The translations under genes and the position numbers were made by a program. Shown here one piece after another: positions 40,980 to 50,337 of a stretch of 64,000 bases of DNA (positions within the stretch are counted from its first letter, which is position 1; every line of letters begins with the position of its first letter). The notes under the pieces are model-generated. The model was not told where the DNA came from and searched no databases. It saw only the letters and a program-made list of their open reading frames with translations. This DNA comes from Paraburkholderia caribensis (lineage in GTDB: Bacteria > Pseudomonadota > Gammaproteobacteria > Burkholderiales > Burkholderiaceae). The stretch lies in contig NZ_CP026103.1 in the NCBI RefSeq assembly GCF_002902945.1, forward strand, positions 1,178,001-1,242,000, given 5' to 3'.

Positions 40980-41867
40980 TCAGGGCGCATCGCGATCGAG
41001 CAGGCGATACATTTCGGTGTGGTCGGTGGCGGGCGTCGAACGTTGCGCGGCTTCGCTCCAGACTGCCGTGACCGTGTCGCCGAGCGTCATCGGATAACCG
41101 ACCGACTGCGCGAGCGCATGAGCGATCTTCAGATCCTTGTTCATCAGTTGCAATGCGAAGCCGGACGCGAACGTGCCGCTCAGCATGAACTGCTTGACCT
41201 TGTTTTCCGACGTATTGCTGCGGCCCGACGAAGCATTGAGCACGTCCGTCATCGCCTCCGGCTCGATGCCGAAGCGCTGCGCGACGAGCAGCGCCTCGAC
41301 GGTCGCCGCGAGTCCCGCCGCCGACACGTAGTTGTTCAGCGCCTTCGCCGCATGCCCCGAGCCCGCGCCGCCGATATGCAGAATGTTCTTGCCCATCGCT
41401 TCCAGCACGGGTTGGTACTGCGCGAGCACGTCCGCGCGGCCGCCGACGAGAATCGCCAGCGTGCCTTCCTTCGCTTTCTTCACGCCGCCGGAGACGGGCG
41501 CGTCCAGGTATGCGAGACCGCGTTCCTCGAGCGCCGCGCCGAGCTTGCGCGAGCGCTCCGGCTCCGAAGAACTCATGTCGATCACGACGGCGCCCTTCGC
41601 GAGCCGGCTTGCCCAACCGTCATGGCCACCGCCAAGCAGCACGCTTTCGACGATGGCCGAGTTCGGCAGCATCGTGATCAACGCGTCGAGTGCGGCGGCG
41701 TTGTCGTGCGTCAAACGCTGCGCGCCCGTTTGCGCGGCGAGCGTGTCGGCGCGCGCAGCATCCGCGTCGTCGATGTACAGGTCGAAGCCCGCGTTGACGA
41801 GGCATTGCACCATCGGTGCGCCCATCATGCCGAGCCCGATAAAACCGATGCGCTTCTTCTGGGTCAT
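40980..41867 (-). CDS. Beta-hydroxyacid dehydrogenase family protein, copy 2
   Basis: A 295-residue member with GLGMMG, the canonical substrate motif DAPVSGG, and catalytic Lys in GSGHAAKALNN. It is 19 bases upstream of the ALDH and 12 bases downstream of the NIPSNAP gene, so it is firmly within one transcript. It is probably the partner that supplies the ALDH with a semialdehyde. Confidence 0.88.
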   Translation of the reverse strand: MTQKKRIGFIGLGMMGAPMVQCLVNAGFDLYIDDADAARADTLAAQTGAQRLTHDNAAALDALITMLPNSAIVESVLLGGGHDGWASRLAKGAVVIDMSSSEPERSRKLGAALEERGLAYLDAPVSGGVKKAKEGTLAILVGGRADVLAQYQPVLEAMGKNILHIGGAGSGHAAKALNNYVSAAGLAATVEALLVAQRFGIEPEAMTDVLNASSGRSNTSENKVKQFMLSGTFASGFALQLMNKDLKIAHALAQSVGYPMTLGDTVTAVWSEAAQRSTPATDHTEMYRLLDRDAP

Positions 41868-41879
41868 GGCATCCGTCTC

Positions 41880-42206
41880 CTAGCGCAGCGCGGAGAACGA
41901 GGTCGGCGTCAAAAAGTGATTCTCGATGCGCTCGACGATCGGCCGCTCAGCTTCTGTCGCGGCGCGCGCCGCGATCCAGTCGGCGTCGGCCTGAAACGCG
42001 TTCCACTTCTGCTCGCGCTCGGCCAGGCTTTCCCATTGGATCATGTAGGTCAGCGCGTGATTGCTCGGGCCGATCAGCGTGGTCCAGAAACCGATCTGCT
42101 GGATGCCGTACTTCTCGAAGAAACCGAGCGTGTGCGTCGTGAAGCGGTCGAGCAAGGCAGGCAGGCGCGTCGGCGCGCAATGATAGATACGCATTTCAAC
42201 GATCAT
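41880..42206 (-). CDS. NIPSNAP-family protein
   Basis: A 108-residue ferredoxin-like dimeric alpha/beta-barrel protein (MIVEMRIYHCAPTRLPALLDRFTTHTLGFFEKYGIQQIGFW...). The pattern YMIQWESLAEREQKWNAFQADADW is typical of NIPSNAP. Bacterial members often sit in catabolic operons with unknown, perhaps small-molecule binding, roles. Confidence 0.88.
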   Translation of the reverse strand: MIVEMRIYHCAPTRLPALLDRFTTHTLGFFEKYGIQQIGFWTTLIGPSNHALTYMIQWESLAEREQKWNAFQADADWIAARAATEAERPIVERIENHFLTPTSFSALR

Positions 42207-42257
42207 GAAGTTCTCCGTGTTGCGTGTTGCGTGTAGTGGGTTCGATCCGGTGCTGCT

Positions 42258-43181
42258 TCAATCTTCGAGGCCGTCGACCGACGACCAGCGCTCGACGTAT
42301 TTGACGAGTTCCGTCATATCGCGCGCGGCGCCGTTCTGCATCGCGGCGTAATTCCACATCTGGCGCGCGACGCTGCCCACCCACATCGGTACGCCGAGCG
42401 CCTGGCACTCGTCGACGGCGAGACCGATGTCCTTGCAGACGCTGCCGACGGGAAAGCCGAAATCGAAGGTGCCGGGCAACACGTGCTTCGGAAACTTGTC
42501 GAGCGTCGCACCGTTCTTGCCGCTGCCCGCGTTGATCACCGACATCATCACTTCCGGGTCCAGCCCGCCGCGCATGCCCGCGACGAACGCCTCGGACGTG
42601 ATCGCGAACGCCGTCGACGACAACATGTTGTTCAGCAGCTTCAGCAATTGCCCCTGCCCCGCCTTGTCGCCGACCACGAACACCTTGCCGAGCACGTCGA
42701 ACAGGCCGCGCACTTCCTCCAGCGCGACGGGATTGCCCGCCGCCATGATCGCGAGCGTGCCCTTCTTCGCGCCTGCCGCTCCGCCGCTCACGGGCGCATC
42801 GACCGTTTCGATTCCTTTTACGAGCAGCCCTTCTGCCACTTCCTTTTCGATGCGCGAACCGACCGTCGACAGATCGACCAGTACCTTGATCGCACTGCCG
42901 TCGATCAGGCCGCCCTCGCCGAGCGCGACCTGTTTGAAGATCGCGGGCGTGGGCAGGCTCGTGAAGACGATGCGCGCACTGTCGGCCACTTCACGCACCG
43001 ACGCGGCAACCTGCGCGCCCGCCGCCTCGAGTTCCGCGAGGGCGGCTTCATCGCGGTCGTAGACGATGACCTTGTGACCCGCTTCGATCAGCCGCCGCGC
43101 CATGGGCCGACCCATCGTGCCGACGCCGACGAAACCGGGCGACGGACCGCGTTGCTGACTTGATGCCTGACTACTCGACAT
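42258..43181 (-). CDS. Beta-hydroxyacid dehydrogenase family protein, copy 3
   Basis: A 307-residue member with GVGTMG, DAPVSGG and catalytic Lys in GQGQLLKLLNN. A short polar N-terminal extension (MSSSQASSQQRG) precedes the Rossmann fold. It resembles the 2-hydroxy-3-oxopropionate reductase subgroup in general layout. It is 30 bases downstream of the MmgE/PrpD gene. Confidence 0.88.
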   Translation of the reverse strand: MSSSQASSQQRGPSPGFVGVGTMGRPMARRLIEAGHKVIVYDRDEAALAELEAAGAQVAASVREVADSARIVFTSLPTPAIFKQVALGEGGLIDGSAIKVLVDLSTVGSRIEKEVAEGLLVKGIETVDAPVSGGAAGAKKGTLAIMAAGNPVALEEVRGLFDVLGKVFVVGDKAGQGQLLKLLNNMLSSTAFAITSEAFVAGMRGGLDPEVMMSVINAGSGKNGATLDKFPKHVLPGTFDFGFPVGSVCKDIGLAVDECQALGVPMWVGSVARQMWNYAAMQNGAARDMTELVKYVERWSSVDGLED

Positions 43182-43211
43182 GACAATCCTCGTGAATGAA
43201 AAAATTCCGGC

Positions 43212-44597
43212 TCAATTCGAGCCGCGAGCACGCGCGAGACGCATCACCGCGGCCGCGTCCTGTTCGGTCTCGAACTTCCATAATCTGTCGATCAACGCTT
43301 GCGCATCGACGCCCGAGCGTGAATGCGCGGCCAGTCGATGCAGTTTGTCCGCGAGTTCGACGTTCGCGAGCGGCGCGGCCAGACTGCCGCGCGCCGCATG
43401 CACGCGATGCGCGATGCGCTCGCCCGAACGCAGAATGATCGTCACCTGTGCAGATTCGACGGGCCACGACGGGTCGTCGATGAAACGCAGACGCTTTCCC
43501 GCCTCGTGTAGCGACGCGTCGGCGACGGCCGCATCGCTGAATTCATCGAGGCCAGCCTTGCCGCGCGACAACACCACGGCCACCGCATGCTGCGCGCTGA
43601 CCTGCGATTCGCGGCCCGTGCGCACGCCTGGCCGGTCGGTGCGCTCGCGCAGCAGCGGATGCCCCGTCAGTTCGATCTGTTCGATATCGCCGAGCGACCA
43701 GCGCGCGTCGCGCCGCAAATCGAGGCACGCTTCGATCACCGGGTTCAGCACGACGCCGCACGGATACGGCTTATACGTGTTCTTCAGCAGTTCCCACTCG
43801 TGCCCGAGTTCACGCGTCAGCGCGCTCCATGACGGTTGCGACGCCGTCACGCGCAGAAAGCCGCGCTCGCCTTCGAGCGGCGCGTCTGGGCCTGAAAAGC
43901 CATCTTCTGCCAGCAGTGCCGACAGCAATCCGTTGCGCGCCGCATTGCCGACGCTGATGCTCTTCGACATCGTGCCGAGCGTTTCGACCAGTCCGCCCGT
44001 TTGCACCGATGCGTTACCGAGCGCCCATGCAATGTGTTGCTCATCGAGTTCGAGCGCCTTCGCCACGGCGGCAGCCGCGCCGAACACGCCGCATGTCGAC
44101 GTGATGTGCCAGCCGCGCTGATAGTGCTCCGGCGACACCGCATTGCCGATGCGGCATTCCACTTCGACGCCGAGCACGAACGCGAGCAGCAGCGCTTCGC
44201 CGCTCATCGCATGCGATTCGGCAAGCGCGAACAGCGCCGCCGCGACGGGCGCAGTCGGATGAATGATGGTGGGGATATGCGTGTCGTCGAAGTCGTAGAC
44301 ATTCGCGCTCATCGCGTTGAGCGCGGCTGCGTTCAGCATGTCCGTGCGCTCGCTGCGTCCTGCGATGCTCGCGTTTTCATCGGCGCGAAAACGCTGATAG
44401 ACGTTGACGGCCTTATCGACTGTCGGATCGTGCGAGCCTGCCAGCGCGACCGCGAAGTAATTGACGAGCGAGCGTTTCGCTTCGTTGCGCACGTTAGCGG
44501 GCAAGTCGCGCCACAGCGTGTCCGCGACGAAGCGCGCCAGCGTGCGGGTCAACGTGCCGCTGCGCAATGCGTCGGCGTCGATGGAATCAGCCTGCAA
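43212..44597 (-). CDS. MmgE/PrpD-family protein
   Basis: A 461-residue protein of the 2-methylcitrate dehydratase / cis-aconitate decarboxylase family. Recognisable parts are DFDDTHIPTIIHPTAPVAAAL, GWHITSTCGVFGAAAA, and YKPYPCGVVLNPVIEACLDL. The start is a TTG at 44597 with AGGAGG five bases before it; no in-frame ATG occurs until residue 87. The first codons overlap the SDR stop. It could dehydrate a citrate-like acid or decarboxylate a cis-aconitate-like acid; the choice cannot be made from sequence alone. Confidence 0.87.
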   Translation of the reverse strand: MQADSIDADALRSGTLTRTLARFVADTLWRDLPANVRNEAKRSLVNYFAVALAGSHDPTVDKAVNVYQRFRADENASIAGRSERTDMLNAAALNAMSANVYDFDDTHIPTIIHPTAPVAAALFALAESHAMSGEALLLAFVLGVEVECRIGNAVSPEHYQRGWHITSTCGVFGAAAAVAKALELDEQHIAWALGNASVQTGGLVETLGTMSKSISVGNAARNGLLSALLAEDGFSGPDAPLEGERGFLRVTASQPSWSALTRELGHEWELLKNTYKPYPCGVVLNPVIEACLDLRRDARWSLGDIEQIELTGHPLLRERTDRPGVRTGRESQVSAQHAVAVVLSRGKAGLDEFSDAAVADASLHEAGKRLRFIDDPSWPVESAQVTIILRSGERIAHRVHAARGSLAAPLANVELADKLHRLAAHSRSGVDAQALIDRLWKFETEQDAAAVMRLARARGSN

Positions 44598-45372
44598 GCC
44601 AGCCTCCTTCTATCGGCATCATCGCACCCGTGATCTGGCTCGCTGCCGGTCCGCACAGAAACACGACCATCTCGCCGACATGCGCGGCTTCGACCAGTTC
44701 GCCCGTCGGCTGCTTGCCCTTGAGGAACTCGCGCACGGCATCGCTGCGATTCAGCCCGCTCTCGTCCATCAACGCGTTGATGCGTCCGTCGATGTTCGGC
44801 GTCAGCACCGAGCCCGGACAGATCGCATTGCACGTGATGCCCTGGTTCAGCGTCTCGATGGCCACCGAGCGTGACAGCCCAAGCAGCGCCGTCTTGGTCG
44901 TCACGTAATCGACGCGATTAGCCACAGCGCGCGCGCCGTACACCGACGTCATGTTGAAGATGCGTCCCCAGCCGCGTTCGCGCATGCCGGGCAAGGTCAG
45001 TTGAATCGCGCGGAACGCGGCCGTCAGATTCACGGCAAGCGCGTTGTTCCACTGCTCGATCGGAAATGATTCGATATCCGCAAAATGCCGTACCACGGCG
45101 TTGTTGATCAGCACGTCGAGCGTTTTCACGCGTTCGCGCGCGGCGCCGATCAATGCATCGACGCCTGCTGGCGTCGCGAGATCCGCTTGCACGTAAGCGA
45201 CGTTCACGTCGAACGCGGATGCCAGCTCGCCGGTGGTGCGCGTCATCTGCTGCGGCGCTTCGAGTCCGTGCAGCACGATGTCGCAGCCAGCGCCCGCGAG
45301 CGCTCGCGCCATTGCCAGCCCGAGGCCGTTCGACGAGCCTGTCACTAACGCGCCTTTGCCTTTCAGCATCAT
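44587..45372 (-). CDS. Short-chain dehydrogenase (3-hydroxybutyrate dehydrogenase-like)
   Basis: A 261-residue SDR with TGSSNGLG, NNAV, Ser in NMTSVYGA and YVTTK as catalytic pair. The pattern DVNVAYVQADL and the C-terminal GGWLAG are like BdhA-type enzymes. Tandem ATG codons at 45372 and 45369 both could start. It overlaps the MmgE/PrpD start by eleven bases. It probably oxidises a 3-hydroxy acid of the pathway. Confidence 0.87.
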   Translation of the reverse strand: MMLKGKGALVTGSSNGLGLAMARALAGAGCDIVLHGLEAPQQMTRTTGELASAFDVNVAYVQADLATPAGVDALIGAARERVKTLDVLINNAVVRHFADIESFPIEQWNNALAVNLTAAFRAIQLTLPGMRERGWGRIFNMTSVYGARAVANRVDYVTTKTALLGLSRSVAIETLNQGITCNAICPGSVLTPNIDGRINALMDESGLNRSDAVREFLKGKQPTGELVEAAHVGEMVVFLCGPAASQITGAMMPIEGGWLAG

Positions 45373-45386
45373 GAGTGCCGCCCCGC

Positions 45387-46187
45387 TCAGCGCGCTTGCG
45401 CGTCGAGACGCACGATCCAGCCTTCCGTCTCGCGATCGTGCGACGGATAGCGTGTCAGCACAGCGGGATCGTGGCCCGGAATCACATGTTCCGGCGAACT
45501 CGCCAGCCGATGCGCGGCCTCATAGCCTTCGAGCATGTCGCCGACGTTGTAGACAACCGGGAACGGCCGGTGCTCCTGCATGTTCGCGTAGAAATGCGAC
45601 GCATCCGAAGCGAGCACGACCCAGCCGCGCGCCGTGTGCACGCGCACGACCTGCAGGCCGTTCGTATGTCCGCCGACCCAATGCACGCTCAACCCGGGCG
45701 TGATCTCCGACGCGCCGTCATGAAACTGCACGCGTCCGTCGAACAGGCGGCCGACCATCGACTTCACGTCTTCAGGCTCGAACGGATGACTCAAGGCGTG
45801 ATGGCACATGCAGCGCCCGGTGCAATACGCCATCTCGCGGTCCTGAAGGTGATAACGCGCGCGCGGAAACAGCGTGCTGTTGCCCGCGTGGTCGTAATGC
45901 ATGTGCGTGATGATCACGTCTTCGACGTCGTCGGCGCGAATGCCGATCTGCTTCAGCCCGCGCTCCACGGTGTTCGTGATCGTGCGGCCGCGCTTGTCGG
46001 CCATGGCCTGGTCGAAGCCCGTGTCGACGATGAACGTGCGCGATTCGCCCACCACGGCCCACACGAAGTAATCGAGCGGCATCGGCACGTCGTGCGAATC
46101 GCCGCCGATGAAGTTGTCGCGCGAACGGCGCTCGAAATGCGCGTACTTGACGGCATAGATGCGGTAGTTCTCAATGGGCGATGACAT
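45387..46187 (-). CDS. Metallo-beta-lactamase-fold lactonase-like hydrolase (AHL lactonase family)
   Basis: A 266-residue dizinc hydrolase with the HxHxDH motif in ITHMHYDHAGN, a Tyr-containing N-terminus, Asp in ASDASHFYANM and His in VIPGHDP. This layout is that of the N-acyl homoserine lactonase family. Within a catabolic operon it more likely opens a pathway lactone than quenches signals, but quorum quenching is not excluded. The ATG at 46187 has a weak ribosome site. Confidence 0.85.
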   Translation of the reverse strand: MSSPIENYRIYAVKYAHFERRSRDNFIGGDSHDVPMPLDYFVWAVVGESRTFIVDTGFDQAMADKRGRTITNTVERGLKQIGIRADDVEDVIITHMHYDHAGNSTLFPRARYHLQDREMAYCTGRCMCHHALSHPFEPEDVKSMVGRLFDGRVQFHDGASEITPGLSVHWVGGHTNGLQVVRVHTARGWVVLASDASHFYANMQEHRPFPVVYNVGDMLEGYEAAHRLASSPEHVIPGHDPAVLTRYPSHDRETEGWIVRLDAQAR

Positions 46188-46243
46188 GTCTCGAGTGTCC
46201 TTTGTTTGTGCAGTGGTCCGTCGCGGCGTACGTTGCGCGGCGC

Positions 46244-47659
46244 TTATTTCATGGCCGCCGTCGCGCCGCCTTCGATGATTTCCGCGCTCGTGTCGCCGGT
46301 GCCGGCGGCAATCGATTCGAGCGAACGCTGCTTCGTTTCCGCGCCCAGCACGCCGACGATCAGCGCCTGAAGCAGCAGCGTGCCGACGATCAGCGTCAGC
46401 ACGCCCGCAATGCCGAAGCGCATGAATGCGCTCGCCACCGCATACGGCACGACGATGCTGACCGCGCGGCCTACCGTGTTCGCGAGGCCCGAGCCGCGCA
46501 GACGCAGTTCCGTCGGGAACAGTTCGGGTACATACGTCGCGACGCTGAACGACGACAGCACGTAGATGCAGCAGGTGATCGCAAACCCAAGCGCCGTGAT
46601 CGCCACCGCCGACTGCGCAAACGGATACGCCACGCCGAAGGCCACGCACACCAGCGAAAACAATACGATGCCCCACTTCCGCCCAAGGTGCTCGGCGAGT
46701 GCAAAAGCGATCAGCGAGCCGATCGGGCCGCCCGCGAACATCACGGCTGTCAGACCAAGCGAACTGGAAACGCTATGTCCCTGCTTGACGAGAAAAGTCG
46801 GTATCCAGCTGACGAATGCATAGTTGACCGTGAAGAGCGCGACGAGCACCGTGATGGCCGTAATCGTGCGCGTGAGCAGCCGGCGCGAGAACAGATCGCC
46901 GAGACGGCCGGTTTCGCTCGAATAGAACTCGCGCGTGGACGGTTCAGGCGCGTTGACCGCTGCATTGGCCGGATAACCGACGGCGTTACCGCACGCCGTC
47001 TCGATGTGCTCGACGATCTGCCGCGCTTCGTCGCCGCGTCCGCGCGACGCGAGCCAGCGCGGCGACTCCGGCATCGACTTGCGCAGGAACCACACGAACA
47101 GCGCGCCGCATCCCGCAATCGCGAACATCCAGCGCCAGCCGTATTGCGGCACGATCAGCCAGCCAAGGAAGGTCGACAGAAACAGCGACGTGTTGATGAT
47201 CAGATTGAGAATGGTGCCGAAGCGGCCGCGCCAGACTGCGGGAATGAACTCGCTCAGTGTGCCGTAGCCGACGACGATCTCCGCGCCCATGCCGACGCCC
47301 ATCACGAGACGAAAGAAGATCAGCCAGTAGATCGACGGCGCGAGCGCCGCGGCAATCGATGCGAAGCCGTAGATGCCGAGATTGAACTGATAGCAGAAGC
47401 GGCGCCCGAAGCGGTCGCCTAGCAGCCCGGAAAGCCACGCGCCCGTCATCATGCCGATGAAGGTGACGGAGACGAACGTCGCGTTGAGGCTGAGCGTGGA
47501 TTCGCCGCTATGGATCATCGCAGCGAGCACGGTGCCGGCGATGTAGATGTCGAACGAATCGAAATACATGCCGGCCGCGATCAGGCCCAGCAGACGCCAA
47601 TGGAAGCCGGACAAAGGCAGCCTGTCCAGGCGCGCTCCGATGCTGGCATCCATCTGCAT
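46244..47659 (-). CDS. MFS transporter (sugar/organic acid type)
   Basis: A 471-residue protein with twelve predicted membrane helices. Motifs include GLLGDRFGRRFCYQ between helices 2 and 3, RLVMGVGMGAEIVVGY, and PESPRWLASRGR after helix 6, typical of sugar-porter-like MFS. Codons ATG at 47659 and 47653 are both possible. It is the first gene of the island, 56 bases before the lactonase, and differs from the second MFS at 37593. Confidence 0.86.
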   Translation of the reverse strand: MQMDASIGARLDRLPLSGFHWRLLGLIAAGMYFDSFDIYIAGTVLAAMIHSGESTLSLNATFVSVTFIGMMTGAWLSGLLGDRFGRRFCYQFNLGIYGFASIAAALAPSIYWLIFFRLVMGVGMGAEIVVGYGTLSEFIPAVWRGRFGTILNLIINTSLFLSTFLGWLIVPQYGWRWMFAIAGCGALFVWFLRKSMPESPRWLASRGRGDEARQIVEHIETACGNAVGYPANAAVNAPEPSTREFYSSETGRLGDLFSRRLLTRTITAITVLVALFTVNYAFVSWIPTFLVKQGHSVSSSLGLTAVMFAGGPIGSLIAFALAEHLGRKWGIVLFSLVCVAFGVAYPFAQSAVAITALGFAITCCIYVLSSFSVATYVPELFPTELRLRGSGLANTVGRAVSIVVPYAVASAFMRFGIAGVLTLIVGTLLLQALIVGVLGAETKQRSLESIAAGTGDTSAEIIEGGATAAMK

Positions 47660-47896
47660 GATGCTGTCTCCGTGACGTTAGCGTTTTTTTGCGGTCCCTT
47701 TTGCGTTCCATGCTGCTGGTTGCTGCGGAACGCCCGGCGGCCGATCGATGGGTTGGATTATATTCCTGTCATACAATCCGTCAAGAAGACGATTCAAATT
47801 GTTCGTCGATTCGTCCATGACCTTCGCCGCCGCGGCGCATCACGTCTGCAATCGCGGTACCCTTACGGGTTTTGACCGACCCAAAAAAGGACCGCG

Positions 47897-48580
47897 ATGT
47901 CTGCTTTCCCCTTCGACGCCGTGTTATTCGATTGCGACGGCGTGCTCGTCGATTCGGAAACGATCACCAATACCGTGCTGGCAGCGATGCTCGGCGAACT
48001 GGGCTGGCATCTGAGCGTCGACGAAGCAATGTCGATCTTCGTGGGCAAGACCGTGATGGACGAGGCGCCGCTGATCGAAGCGAAAACGGGCGTGCGTATC
48101 ACGCCCGCCTGGCTCGAAACGTTTCGCGCGCGCCGCAACGCCGCGCTCGAACGTGAAGTGACGGCGATCGAAGGCATTGTCGAAACGGTCGCTGTGTTGC
48201 ATGCGCGGCTCGATGGACGGATTGCCGTGGCATCCGGCGCGGACCGTGTCAAGCTACGCCTGCAGCTGGCGAAAGCCGGGGTGCTCGACGACTTCGAGGG
48301 ACGCATCTTCAGCGGCCAGGAGACGCCGCGAAACAAACCCCACCCGGACGTTTATCTCGCCGCAGCCGCGGGACTCGGCGTCGATCCGGCGCGTTGCGCG
48401 GTGATCGAAGACACCGTGACGGGCGCCACGGCAGGCCGCGCGGCGGGCGCGACCGTGTTCGGCTACAGTCCCGGTGAAAAAGGCCATAGCTCGAAAGAAG
48501 CGTTGAGAGCCGTCGGCGTCGCCGACGTGTTCGAAGAGATGGCGCACTTGCCGGCGCTGCTCGCGGGCTGGCAACGCTGA
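47897..48580 (+). CDS. HAD-superfamily phosphatase (beta-phosphoglucomutase/Gph-like)
   Basis: A 227-residue HAD hydrolase with a C1-type helical cap. Motif I is FDCDGVLVDSE (nucleophile Asp and acid Asp), motif II IAVASGAD, motif III Lys in TPRNKPHPD, and motif IV VIEDTVTG. The ATG follows AAAAGGACC. It is divergent from the catabolic island and probably removes phosphate from a sugar phosphate; the substrate is unknown. Confidence 0.88.
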   Translation: MSAFPFDAVLFDCDGVLVDSETITNTVLAAMLGELGWHLSVDEAMSIFVGKTVMDEAPLIEAKTGVRITPAWLETFRARRNAALEREVTAIEGIVETVAVLHARLDGRIAVASGADRVKLRLQLAKAGVLDDFEGRIFSGQETPRNKPHPDVYLAAAAGLGVDPARCAVIEDTVTGATAGRAAGATVFGYSPGEKGHSSKEALRAVGVADVFEEMAHLPALLAGWQR

Positions 48581-48641
48581 CCGCCGCCTGTACGTCGACG
48601 CGTGGCCGCGTGCCCGCGCAGCCGCGTCGCGCACGGCAAGC

Positions 48642-50108
48642 TCAAAGCATTTCGGCCTGTTCGAGATTCGCGCCGAAAAAGAAACGGCTCAGCTCACGCG
48701 TCAGCTCGTTGAGGATCGCCATTTCCGGTTGCGTGATCTTGTGCACGGCCTGCACGTCGGTCCAGTCGCCGTACGCGAGCGCGACCGTGGTGTCGTTGGA
48801 CTTCACGGGCAGGAGCACGAAGGCCTGCGCATCGGCGAGATGCGCCTTGAACCAGTCCGGCAGACGCGCTTCCATGCGCGGCTCGTGCGCGTTCTCGATG
48901 AAGATGCCAACCGGGTTCGCAATCGCGAGATGGAACACGTCGGGCTGGAAGCCCGCGCCGAAGCTGAGTGTGGGCAGCATGCGTTCCATGTCCGGGCCGA
49001 AGCCGATGCGCGCGTGATAGCGCGCGTCGGCCTGGCGCACGAACACGAGCGTACGCGACATCGACAGGCCCGCCAGAATGGTTTCGGAAGCCAGTGTCAG
49101 CACGGGCAAAAGTGCCTTGCTCGACGGCAGCGCGCGCAAGTCTTCGAGACCGGCCGAAAGACGCGCCTGCGCGGACTTCCCGGTGCGCACGATCGCATCG
49201 GCATGCGCGCGCAACTCGGAGATCTCCTGCATCAGCCCTTCGTTGCTTTCTTCGTCGACCAACGCGGCGCTCAGCGCGTCGAGCCGGGCCGCATCGATCC
49301 TCAGCGCGTCGCTATAGAGACTCGCGAGTTCGGCGAGGCCGCGCTCCAGCTCGTCGCCCGCAGCCTGGGTGACGAGCACGTTGGCGACTTCCGTCGAATA
49401 GCTGTTGACGGCCCGCAGCCAGCGCACATGCTCCGAGAGCGGCTCGTCCGATGCCGAGCCGATGGCCTGCATGCCCGCCGAAATCGTTTCTGGCAGACGC
49501 CAGCGGCGCGCCGCCTCGCTGCCGATGTCCTCGAAGCTCACGCCGAGCAGCTGCGCGCAGGCGTCGCTGTCGTCGATCTGGTCGGTCGCCGCCGTGCGGC
49601 GCAGCCGGTCCCATTCGCTTTCCAGATAGAACGCCACCAGCAGCCGGCCGACCTGACGCATCAGCGCGCACACCACGGCTTCTTCCGCGACGCGCAGATC
49701 GACGCCTTCCGTGATGCGCCGCGCAACCGTTCCGCATAACAGCGCACGGTTCAGTTCGAGCTTCGCGTCGATACGGTGCGGCGCGCTGTGATGAAAGTGA
49801 TCGACGATCTTCATCCCGACCACGAGATGGCCGACGGTATCCATGCCGAGGACCATGAGCGCGCGGGTCACCGTCGTGATGTTGCCGCCGAACGCGACAT
49901 ACATGGCGGAATTGGCGAGCCGCAGCACCTTTTGCGTGAGGCCGACATCCGAAAGCACGACCTGCACGAGCGACGTGAAGTCCAGATCGTCGTTATTCAT
50001 CGCCGACACGGTGGTGCGCAACGCCTGCGAGAGCATCGGGAAATCCCCGCGCTCGCTCATGCGGGCCCACAGTTTTTCCAGCAGTTCGGACTTGACGACG
50101 GGGGACAT
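48642..50108 (-). CDS. HDOD-domain protein
   Basis: A 488-residue cytoplasmic protein. Residues 10-215 form an HDOD domain (DFTSLVQVVLSDVGLTQKVLRLANSAMY ... AEEAVVCALMRQVGRLLVAFYLESEW). The C-terminal part (from about 315) looks GAF-like (LPVLTLASETILAGLSMSRTLVFVRQ). HDOD proteins act in signalling and lack HD phosphodiesterase residues. The ATG at 50108 starts the conserved region; a TTG at 50144 is possible. It probably acts in stress or motility signalling. Confidence 0.83.
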   Translation of the reverse strand: MSPVVKSELLEKLWARMSERGDFPMLSQALRTTVSAMNNDDLDFTSLVQVVLSDVGLTQKVLRLANSAMYVAFGGNITTVTRALMVLGMDTVGHLVVGMKIVDHFHHSAPHRIDAKLELNRALLCGTVARRITEGVDLRVAEEAVVCALMRQVGRLLVAFYLESEWDRLRRTAATDQIDDSDACAQLLGVSFEDIGSEAARRWRLPETISAGMQAIGSASDEPLSEHVRWLRAVNSYSTEVANVLVTQAAGDELERGLAELASLYSDALRIDAARLDALSAALVDEESNEGLMQEISELRAHADAIVRTGKSAQARLSAGLEDLRALPSSKALLPVLTLASETILAGLSMSRTLVFVRQADARYHARIGFGPDMERMLPTLSFGAGFQPDVFHLAIANPVGIFIENAHEPRMEARLPDWFKAHLADAQAFVLLPVKSNDTTVALAYGDWTDVQAVHKITQPEMAILNELTRELSRFFFGANLEQAEML

Positions 50109-50337
50109 CTGATGGTGATGGAGGACAGATACGTTGAAAGGCAACCACAGTACCCGTGATTAAAACACAACCCGTCGTCCGTCATCGTGCCGGCAAGCCT
50201 CGAAGAGCCTGCAAACCGTCGGCCTGTTGCGTGATTGCGCATCGATTGCGCATTATTTCGAAGCCTTACCGTGTCTCCATTGCGCGACATTCCGCGCGCT
50301 CCGGGCGCCACAGGCGGCGTTCGGCGCCATGTGGGCC

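Noticed and set aside
42225..42245. GGTTCGATCC resembling a tRNA T-loop
   Set aside because: No acceptor, D- or anticodon stems around it; it sits in a short gap between coding genes.
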